Assembly: GCA_964415885.1 (NCBI GenBank)
Contig: CAYQCE010000047.1
Span: forward strand, 1 to 30,052
Source: CAYQCE01 sp964415885
Lineage (GTDB): Bacteria; Zixibacteria; MSB-5A5; JAABVY01; JAHJOQ01
Direction: 5' to 3'
Length of the DNA: 30,052 nucleotides
A program made the translations under genes and the position numbers. Positions within the stretch are counted from its first letter, which is position 1; each line of letters starts with the position of its first letter. Below the pieces are notes generated by a model. It saw only the letters and a list, made by a program, of their open reading frames with translations. It was not told where the DNA came from and did not search any database. This document shows positions 24,191 through 30,052 of the stretch, one piece after another.

Positions 24191-25209
24191 TGCGTAAAGT
24201 TCTGATCATACGGTTCTCTCATCTCGGCGATATACTGCTCACGGAGCCTGCCGTCCGCTCAGTTGCGGACGCCAACCCGGACGTTTCCATCGATTTCCTG
24301 ACCAAGCTACAGTATGTCGACGCCGCACGGCTGACCGGAGCTGACAAAATCATCGGACTCGACACCGAGGGAGATGCCGCATCGATATGGGGGTTGAGCC
24401 GCGAACTGCATAAACACTGCGCGGATGAATATGACCTTATCGTCGATCTGCACGGCAGCCTTCGCAGCCGATGGGCGGCATTCAATCTTAAGGCGAAAGA
24501 CGAGGTCCGCTATCCCAAGAACAGGGGAACGCGCAAGCGCGAGGTCAAGAAGAAGAAGCACGAGAACCCCAATCACACTGTCGATCTATATCTCACAGCA
24601 ATCGAGAAAGTCGGCATCAAACCAGCTTGTCGTGTTCCAGAACTCGTCATCCCGGAGACCGCTCAATCCGAGGCAGAGAAAGCGCTCGAAAGCAACGGAC
24701 TCGCACCCGGGAATTTCGCCGTACTCGCGATTGGAGCATCCCATCCGACCAAGCACTACCCGATCCCGCAGTGGGTGGAGCTGGCCGAGCTGATTGTCAC
24801 TGGAATGAACCTGAAGGTGCTGATAGTCGAGAAAGAGGATTATGGGTACCTGAACCTGTTCGACAATCTCACATCGAAGAAACTCGCCTTCACTCTTACC
24901 GGCGCGAAGTTAGGAACTCTCGGAGCAGTAATATCGAAGGCGAGATTTGCCGTGTCGAACGACTCGGGCATCATGCATCTCTCAGCCGGAGTCGGCTCGC
25001 CGACATTCGGGCTGTTCGGCCCAACTCATCCCGCCCTTGGATTCTCTCCGCTCGGTGAGAAGTGCCGTGCGATCACGGTCAGCGAATACTGCTCGCCCTG
25101 CTCCCTGCATGGCGCCGCGCCCTGCTTCAGGGAAAAGAGATTCTGCTTCACCAGGATGAAGCCACGGATGGTCTACGACCAGATAAGTGAGGTGCTGAGT
25201 GATACCTGA
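24190..25209 (+). CDS. Glycosyltransferase family 9 (heptosyltransferase-like)
   Basis: It encodes 339 aa. The N-terminal Rossmann start MRKVLIIRFSHLGDILLTEP is the hallmark of GT9 ADP-heptose:LPS heptosyltransferases. The C-terminal donor-binding half has AVSNDSGIMHLSAGVGSPTF followed by GLFGPTHPALGFSP. A Cys-rich segment near the end (YCSPCSLHGAAPC...C) is common in this family. It likely adds heptose to a lipid A-Kdo core at the inner membrane. It is coupled to uppP before it and overlaps the gmhB gene by 11 nt; the heptose-phosphatase neighbour supports the donor assignment. Whether it is heptosyltransferase I, II or another GT9 cannot be told. Confidence 0.92.
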   Translation: MRKVLIIRFSHLGDILLTEPAVRSVADANPDVSIDFLTKLQYVDAARLTGADKIIGLDTEGDAASIWGLSRELHKHCADEYDLIVDLHGSLRSRWAAFNLKAKDEVRYPKNRGTRKREVKKKKHENPNHTVDLYLTAIEKVGIKPACRVPELVIPETAQSEAEKALESNGLAPGNFAVLAIGASHPTKHYPIPQWVELAELIVTGMNLKVLIVEKEDYGYLNLFDNLTSKKLAFTLTGAKLGTLGAVISKARFAVSNDSGIMHLSAGVGSPTFGLFGPTHPALGFSPLGEKCRAITVSEYCSPCSLHGAAPCFREKRFCFTRMKPRMVYDQISEVLSDT

Positions 25210-25789
25210 ACGAAAACAGCCGGCGATCTTTCTTGACCGGGATGGCACGATGATCGAGGAACCGAACTACCTCACCGATGAGAATGAAATCGACATCTTC
25301 CCGTTCACGGCAGAGGCGCTGAAGATATTCCGTGAGCTCGACTACCTGCTGATCGTGGTCTCGAACCAGTCCGGCGTCGCTCGCGGCTATCTCACGGAAC
25401 AGAAGGTAATACAACTCAATGAGGAGATGTTCCGCCGTCTGGAAGAGAATGGCGTCCGGCCGGATTTCTTCTTTTACTGCCCCCATCACCCGGAAGCCGA
25501 GGACGAAATCTATCGCGTCGATTGCCAATGCCGCAAGCCGAGAACAGGGATGATCACGACCGCTCTTCAGATGGTCGATATCGATCTGTCGCGGTCATTT
25601 GCGATCGGCGACAAGCTGTCCGACGTTCGCCTCGCTCAGAATGTCGGCGGCCGGGGAATACTGGTTTTGACCGGCTACGGCCAGGTCGAGGAGGCCACAA
25701 TCGAGCCGACAGGAATTGTGCCGGACAAGATTGTACCCACGCTTCTCGATGCCGCTCATTGGATTAAGGAGACCCAGAGAAAACTTTGA
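25199..25789 (+). CDS. gmhB: D,D-heptose 1,7-bisphosphate phosphatase
   Basis: It encodes 196 aa with a GTG start inside the previous gene (GAGG six nt upstream). This HAD-superfamily phosphatase is GmhB-like. Motif I IFLDRDGT gives nucleophile D13 and acid D15, motif II is VVSNQSGVARG, the zinc-binding loop is CPHHPEAEDE...DCQCRKP (Cys-x-His...Cys-x-Cys), and motif III/IV is FAIGDKLSDVRLAQNVG. It removes the C7 phosphate in ADP-heptose synthesis for LPS core, or in the GDP-heptose route for S-layer glycans. It is the third member of the envelope operon. Confidence 0.94.
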   Translation: MIPERKQPAIFLDRDGTMIEEPNYLTDENEIDIFPFTAEALKIFRELDYLLIVVSNQSGVARGYLTEQKVIQLNEEMFRRLEENGVRPDFFFYCPHHPEAEDEIYRVDCQCRKPRTGMITTALQMVDIDLSRSFAIGDKLSDVRLAQNVGGRGILVLTGYGQVEEATIEPTGIVPDKIVPTLLDAAHWIKETQRKL

Positions 25790-25892
25790 GTTTTTGTTGC
25801 ACTCCGCAGTCATATCCCCTATTGATGTCCGAGTGCTGATTTGGTAAGCATACGTATCACAACAATACTGACCCGAGTCAACTAAGCTAACG

Positions 25893-26882
25893 ATGAAACA
25901 GGAAGCACGGTATTTCGAAATCCTCGATGATGGCAGGGTCAAATGCAATCTCTGTCCGGTGAGCTGCAAGCTCAGGGAGGGCAAGCCCGGGGTCTGTTTC
26001 GGTCGGAAGAATGAGAACGGAACGATGGTCGTAACGAACTACGGTCAGGTTGTCTCCGCTCATGTCGACCCGATCGAGAAAAAACCCCTCTACCATTTTC
26101 ATCCGGGTGATCCCATCCTGTCTGTCGGTCCCAACGGCTGCAACCTGGGCTGCGAACACTGCCAGAACTGGTCAATCTCCCAAGTCGAGCAGCAGACGGA
26201 CTATCTCTCGCCCGAGGCGATGGTCGAACTCGCGCTGTCGCGCGACTCGAAAGGCATCGCGTACACTTACTCCGAACCGCTGATCTGGTTCGAGTATCTT
26301 CTCGATGTCTGCGCGCTCGCGCATGAGAAGGGGCTGTACAACGTCTGCGTGAGCAACGGGTATATCAACCCGAAGCCGCTCGAGGAGCTCGCACCGCTCA
26401 TCGACGCTATCAACATCGATATCAAGGCGATGAAGGAAGATTTCTACAAGTATGTGTGCAAGGGAAAACTCGAATTCGTTCTGAACAGCGTGAAGACTTG
26501 TGTTGAGAAGGGTGTACACGTGGAAGTTACGAATCTGATTATCACGGAAATGAACGACAGCGAGAAAGATATTACCGATCTCGTGACATGGATTGCTGGA
26601 ATCAAAAAAGACATGCCGATTCACTTTTCACGCTATTTCCCGGCGCACAAGATGGACAAGCCTGCGACATCGATGGAGACACTCGACATGGCATACGGCA
26701 TCGCACGGCAGCATCTGGATCATGTCTACGTGGGCAATGCCCACATCGAGGGAGCATCGGATACCAAATGCCCGTCATGCGGGAATCTCCTGATTCAGAG
26801 AACCGGTTATTCGACTCGGATTGTCGGATTGGACAAGACAAAATGCGCCGAATGCGGCACGAATATCAATGTAGTTAACTGA
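25893..26882 (+). CDS. amrS: AmmeMemoRadiSam-system radical SAM enzyme
   Basis: It encodes 329 aa. The radical SAM cluster motif is C83-NLG-C87-EH-C90 in PNGCNLGCEHCQNW. The N-terminal four-Cys region (C18, C21, C25, C35), with PVSCKLREGKPGVC, YGQVVSAHVDPIEKKPLYHF and the later TYSEPLIWFEY, identifies the AmrS group. A C-terminal rubredoxin-like knuckle, CPSCGN...CAECG, is present. The AMMECR1 and Memo-like genes that often accompany it are not in this window. The family's reaction is not established beyond radical chemistry. No Shine-Dalgarno sequence precedes ATG 25893. The spacer before it (103 bp) shows no clear promoter. Confidence 0.93.
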   Translation: MKQEARYFEILDDGRVKCNLCPVSCKLREGKPGVCFGRKNENGTMVVTNYGQVVSAHVDPIEKKPLYHFHPGDPILSVGPNGCNLGCEHCQNWSISQVEQQTDYLSPEAMVELALSRDSKGIAYTYSEPLIWFEYLLDVCALAHEKGLYNVCVSNGYINPKPLEELAPLIDAINIDIKAMKEDFYKYVCKGKLEFVLNSVKTCVEKGVHVEVTNLIITEMNDSEKDITDLVTWIAGIKKDMPIHFSRYFPAHKMDKPATSMETLDMAYGIARQHLDHVYVGNAHIEGASDTKCPSCGNLLIQRTGYSTRIVGLDKTKCAECGTNINVVN

Positions 26883-26919
26883 ACTGGTAACACCAACGAC
26901 ACATGGAGGATCTTGACAG

Positions 26920-27135
26920 ATGTACGAGAACCTGAAAGATGGCCTTTCGAAGATTATCGGCGGAACAGTTGAAAGCGCATTCGAGCTCAAGGGTGGTCGC
27001 GGCCTGTTTATGACTATCAAGACGGAAGAGAAGCCGATGGCACTCGTCGTCGAGGAGAACAGCAACGGCTCGGGCGGCTACGGCGAAGAGGATTCCAAGA
27101 CTACGGACATCTACGTCATCGAATCGCTCGTTTAG
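26920..27135 (+). CDS. Small conserved-looking protein of unknown function (71 aa)
   Basis: It encodes 71 aa, 37 nt downstream of the radical SAM gene, with GGAGG about ten nt before ATG 26920, and it is followed by a strong terminator. It appears to be two or three beta strands (GTVESAFELKGGRGLFMTIK and MALVVEENSN) and a closing strand TDIYVIESLV, with a Gly/Ser/Glu loop between. It is acidic, has no Cys, no signal and no membrane helix. Its position between amrS and the terminator makes it the last gene of that transcript. It could be a peptide-like partner of the radical SAM enzyme, but no modification motif is visible. I do not recognise the family. Confidence 0.75.
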   Translation: MYENLKDGLSKIIGGTVESAFELKGGRGLFMTIKTEEKPMALVVEENSNGSGGYGEEDSKTTDIYVIESLV

Positions 27136-27161
27136 CGCTGAGATACCAAAGTAGGGTTGCA

Positions 27162-27194
27162 AATCGCCGGGCTGCAAAGTCCGGCGATTTTTTT
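27162..27194 (+). terminator. Intrinsic terminator after amrS transcript
   Basis: AATCGCCGG (27162-27170) pairs with CCGGCGATT (27181-27189), followed by a run of seven T (27188-27194). Confidence 0.93.
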
Positions 27195-27318
27195 GCGCGT
27201 GACTGTTCAGTCCGCATCTCGAGTGCCCCATCAGCTTGCTGTGAAAGATGTCGATGAGTGGGACATTTTGTTGCGACTTTGTTCCGTTACCAATGTTGTG
27301 GTCAGTACATAGAAGAAA

Positions 27319-27366
27319 CCCACCTTAAAGGTGGGCCACCCAGGCCGTCGCCTTCGGCTCTGGGTG
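27319..27366 (-). terminator. Double hairpin at end of GTPase gene
   Basis: CACCCAG (27337-27343)/CTGGGTG (27360-27366) and CCCACCTT (27319-27326)/AAGGTGGG (27328-27335) form two adjacent stems, two bases past the GTPase stop. On the minus strand the second stem is followed by TTTCTTCT, so it may terminate that gene. The compact, GC-rich double stem also looks like a mobile intergenic repeat. Confidence 0.6.
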
Positions 27367-27368
27367 TG

Positions 27369-29660
27369 CTACTCTGACTGGTCCTTCCACCCCCTAAGCT
27401 GCCCCCCTGCGGATTTGACGGAGCCAGCAATGAGCTCTCTCAACTCAAACAGGAACTTGTTCGCGTCGGACCCAGGCATCTCATTGGGAACAGGGGCCGC
27501 TTCCTCATAGATCGTCGCGACTTCCCTCGCCCGAAGTCGTGTCGATCCTATTCCGCGATGTTCATACGCCGACACCCATTCGCGCACTCGTTCCTCCAAA
27601 ACCCTGCGTCTTGACAACTCGTGAAGCCCGGTAAAAACTTCCTTTTTGACTGCATCAATTGCATCAATCCGATCCATGCTGTCATCGGGAGGCGGAGAGG
27701 GTTCCCAGCTAAGCGGGTTTGAAAGAAACTGGCTTACATGAACCTGCAATAGCTTTATCATGTCGGCAACCGGACGCAGTGTATCATATTCATCCACTTT
27801 GAAAATTCCCAGTCGTCGGGAAAGCGCTTTCACCCTCGTCCAGTGTTCCGGTATGGCCCCTGATACCGAACCCATACCGAGAATGCCCCGCCATTTATCA
27901 TGGAACTCTTGAGCCGCTTTTTGAATGGCCAGAACAAGGTTGGCTACATCGTATACAGGTGTGTATTCCACCGGACCGGCAGGAACAATCGACGACTCTA
28001 TCGCAGCTAAAAAGCGCCGCATTTCAGACAGTGTGAATTTTGCGGATTCTGGCAGTCTTCTCTGAATATTGGACAAAAAGAAAAGGCGGTCGGGAATAAG
28101 GTTGTGAAGAGCGGATTCGGCTTCTCGGCCGATACTTTTGCCGATTGCATGAACAGCGTTATCAAACGAGCCGATGACATGATCTTGTTTTGCAGCATTC
28201 CCGTGGAGATTATCCCCTTTGACCTCATCAAAATGAGTGAAGGCCAAAAGTAATTTTGATTCATGCCCACTGATGACTAGGGACTGGAGCACGGCACACG
28301 GTCCTGCCTGCATTGGCTGTGCGGCATTGTCAACCAATACAATCGCATCGGCCATACGGAATCTGCTGGTGATTGATGTGGAAAGACTTGAAGTGCTATC
28401 GGCCGTATGGCCTATCCCCTGGCCATCCATTATTACCACTTTCGGCACAACATCGTTATGCCAATCAGGCATAAAAGGACCGGCCACCCGGATACCATCA
28501 ACCAGTGGCGTTAAAAGTCGACCGAAATTGGGAGCGTAATTGCTCGAAAACCTGTTTACAAGCCTTATAAAAGCTGATCGATCAGAATCCTGGTGGGTCC
28601 ATTTTATTGGCCACCCATCTTTGCCTTTGGAAGTTTCGCCATCCGACAGAAAATTGAAGCGGCTCTCAACATTATCCAGAATGGCATCCACGAGCTGGTG
28701 GAACTCATCCATGTTTGCCAGATGGTCTTCAACCCACTCTTGAAGAACCTCACGTTCTTCTTTCGTTGCTTGGCCAATCTTGATACCTAGCTCACTAGCC
28801 CACTTTTCCATAGCATGTTTGGCCTTCTCTTCAAGCTGGTCGATTGATTGGAAGTACGCTCTGAGAGCATTCAACAATTCTTCGCGTTCCTTTTCTCCGA
28901 GTTCCTGGTGTTCGGAGGGGTCCGGCATTGAGTCTTCGTCTTCATCCTCGATATCGTCAGTCATGGACCTCTCAAGAAAAGTCGGATTACCCAATATGTA
29001 GCTCAGCCGGAACCTCTGTTCGCTATGTTCGAGGAATCGCCGGATGACGTCCCGCTCGTGCCCGCCCTCCAGTTTGGTTACTACGGCAGCAAGAACGCAC
29101 TCGGAAATATATTGCTGAACGCGATTTCGGGGAATGAAAGTAACCACGGCCCTCAGCGATCCCTCATCGAGTACGATCTCAATGTCGCATACGGTCGTTT
29201 TCGCTGCGGATATTGACGGGAAACGTTCACGCTCTGGATCGATGCCGAGAAGCTGTCTGACGATGGTGGTCTTGCCAGCACCGGTGGTCCCCACGAAAAG
29301 GACACGTGCATAACCGTCTGAAAGATCTTTTCCACCCGGCAGGGGAAGAACCTCTTCCCGGATACTCCATGAGTCGAATGCAGTCGGGAGCATGGGGTCA
29401 TAAAATGCGGCCACAATTTTCTTATCAAAGTTCTTTGACGCGGTTTCGCGGCTTGACAGATTCCACAAGGCCCGATCGGAAAGTATTTGATTGAGCTGAT
29501 CGACTAGTGTTTGCGCCTGCTCCTTTTCAGGGGTTCCCAGCCCTCGCCTGACTCGCAGCTTCTGTTTGCCATCTGGTCCCAAACAGACGGGATGGCGGAA
29601 TATGACACACCAACTTTGCCTGCCACGACTCAAAGTTGCTTTTGCCTTACTGTCGCTCAT
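27369..29660 (-). CDS. Large dynamin-like GTPase with integrase-arm-like N-terminus
   Basis: It encodes 763 aa from ATG 29660 (GGAG eight nt upstream; a GTG at 29669 is in frame). Residues 10-60 (RQSWCVIFRHPV, LRVRRGLGTPEKEQA, LVDQLNQIL) resemble the AP2/arm DNA-binding start of tyrosine recombinases, but no recombinase domain follows. A P-loop GTPase core does: G1 GTTGAGKTT (124-132, K130), a probable G2 Thr in AAKTTVCD, G3 VVIMDGQG (D412, G415) and G4 FTHFD (475-478). Between G2 and G3 lies a 240-residue insert, acidic and then strongly coiled-coil (about 235-330). The last 200 residues are helical and charged. No transmembrane helix is seen. It resembles large bacterial dynamin-like or AAA/GTPase proteins of accessory islands; a phage-defence role is possible but unproven. 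Confidence 0.82.
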   Translation of the reverse strand: MSDSKAKATLSRGRQSWCVIFRHPVCLGPDGKQKLRVRRGLGTPEKEQAQTLVDQLNQILSDRALWNLSSRETASKNFDKKIVAAFYDPMLPTAFDSWSIREEVLPLPGGKDLSDGYARVLFVGTTGAGKTTIVRQLLGIDPERERFPSISAAKTTVCDIEIVLDEGSLRAVVTFIPRNRVQQYISECVLAAVVTKLEGGHERDVIRRFLEHSEQRFRLSYILGNPTFLERSMTDDIEDEDEDSMPDPSEHQELGEKEREELLNALRAYFQSIDQLEEKAKHAMEKWASELGIKIGQATKEEREVLQEWVEDHLANMDEFHQLVDAILDNVESRFNFLSDGETSKGKDGWPIKWTHQDSDRSAFIRLVNRFSSNYAPNFGRLLTPLVDGIRVAGPFMPDWHNDVVPKVVIMDGQGIGHTADSTSSLSTSITSRFRMADAIVLVDNAAQPMQAGPCAVLQSLVISGHESKLLLAFTHFDEVKGDNLHGNAAKQDHVIGSFDNAVHAIGKSIGREAESALHNLIPDRLFFLSNIQRRLPESAKFTLSEMRRFLAAIESSIVPAGPVEYTPVYDVANLVLAIQKAAQEFHDKWRGILGMGSVSGAIPEHWTRVKALSRRLGIFKVDEYDTLRPVADMIKLLQVHVSQFLSNPLSWEPSPPPDDSMDRIDAIDAVKKEVFTGLHELSRRRVLEERVREWVSAYEHRGIGSTRLRAREVATIYEEAAPVPNEMPGSDANKFLFELRELIAGSVKSAGGQLRGWKDQSE

Positions 29661-29680
29661 AGAAATCACTCCACTTTGCT

Positions 29681-29771
29681 GCTCCGTGTTGTTCCGTGTT
29701 GTTCCGCTCTTGACGATACGTTATTGCACCCGCGCTGTCAAGAGAAAAATGGCACAACGCGGAACAACGCC
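29681..29771. promoter_or_regulatory. Iteron arrays flanking the GTPase promoter
   Basis: Three 10-bp units run in tandem at 29681 (GCTCCGTGTT), 29691 (GTTCCGTGTT) and 29701 (GTTCCGCTCT). On the other side, the reverse strand of 29752-29771 reads GCGTTGTTCCGCGTTGTGCC, the same word in opposite orientation. Between them is the inverted repeat CTCTTGAC (29707-29714)/GTCAAGAG (29737-29744), which covers both promoter boxes. A protein bound here would control the GTPase gene. Confidence 0.6.
29713..29741 (-). promoter_or_regulatory. Promoter of GTPase gene
   Basis: Consensus TTGACA (29741-29736), a 17-nt spacer and TATCGT (29718-29713). The start near 29706 gives a leader of about 46 nt. Confidence 0.65.
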
Positions 29772-29943
29772 GCACTGCCCTTCAATCATCTTTTTTAACC
29801 TGCCGGGCAACCGGAATGTTGGCTCGCACAATCTTGCTGGCCCGGCGACATCGTCGCTTGCCGTATCCATATTTATTTCGTGGAGTCCCGTTGGGGCAAA
29901 CGAATGAGGAAGATTCAGATCATGCTGCGGTCACGCCCCCCCA

Positions 29944-29962
29944 CAAATCGGTTGACGATTTG
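29944..29962. promoter_or_regulatory. Inverted repeat over a possible -35 box
   Basis: CAAATCG (29944-29950) pairs with CGATTTG (29956-29962) around GTTGA, overlapping TTGACG (29952-29957), about 65 nt before the edge gene. It is a possible operator. From 29772 to 29943 nothing else is supported. Confidence 0.4.
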
Positions 29963-30021
29963 GCGGTTCGTGGTTTCTTTACATGACAGCGGGAGATTAA
30001 TACTCACTACGGGAGTTTGTC

Positions 30022-30052
30022 ATGTCTGGAGATTCCAAGATAAAGCCGGCAG
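30022..30052 (+). CDS. Start of a gene running off the right edge
   Basis: ATG 30022 is preceded by GGGAG with six nt spacing and opens MSGDSKIKPA before the window ends. It diverges from the GTPase gene. Too little is present to say what it encodes. Confidence 0.45.
   Translation, partial: MSGDSKIKPA

Noticed and set aside
29721..29870. 49-aa minus-strand open frame upstream of the GTPase
   Set aside because: It has no ribosome site, and it overlaps the promoter and iterons.
29566..29907. 113-aa plus-strand open frame
   Set aside because: It is antisense to the GTPase start and crosses the promoter; there is no ribosome site.

Overview
This is a bacterial chromosomal window from a Gram-negative (diderm) organism, most likely an uncultured member of the FCB superphylum such as Candidatus Zixibacteria or a close neighbour. 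The phylum is an inference. It rests on a large secreted protein with cohesin-like, dockerin-like and FPNPFNP-type C-terminal sorting modules, small secreted cohesin-like proteins, and an ADP-heptose/heptosyltransferase gene pair that implies an LPS core. A run of exactly 100 N at 8968-9067 inside a tandem repeat marks a scaffolded draft assembly.

Layout: 1-141 short dispersed repeats; tRNA-Glu(UUC) (265-342, -) behind a two-headed Ser/Thr kinase/pseudokinase (365-2119, -); a secreted cohesin-like protein (2227-2865, -); a structured intergenic element; a Rieske protein that looks leaderless (3167, +); a secreted protein with a degenerate metallopeptidase-like core; an O-methyltransferase; a Tat-exported superoxide dismutase (6028-6834). 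At 6908-7899 is a compact module in which a sigma-region-4-like HTH regulator and two homologous 57/66-aa small proteins sit around a divergent promoter. One of the two small proteins is too short for usual ORF calling. This is my best candidate for an undescribed system.

8015-13504 carries an anchored coiled-coil protein, a 68-bp tandem array of double hairpins, the 872-aa sorted secreted protein and a YceI-like lipocalin, separated by repeat-rich spacers. 13959-17874 holds a ROK sugar kinase diverging from an ArsR-type regulator, a two-gene TPM-domain operon, a decayed amino-acid permease and a two-TM PH-like protein. 18123-21965 is a four-gene minus-strand run: prfB (with the classic programmed +1 frameshift), pta, an FmdB-type zinc ribbon and a GlcD-type FAD oxidase. 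22680-25789 codes for an outer-membrane-barrel-like protein followed by a tight envelope operon uppP - glycosyltransferase family 9 - gmhB. 25893-27135 is an orphan AmmeMemoRadiSam radical SAM enzyme with a small partner, closed by a strong terminator.

From about 27200 to the end the character changes to accessory DNA: one large dynamin-like GTPase (27369-29660, -) with an integrase-arm-like N-terminus, driven by a promoter set between inverted arrays of a GTTCCG-containing iteron, and the first codons of another gene at the right edge.

All promoter, terminator and domain calls were made by eye. No database search was run.
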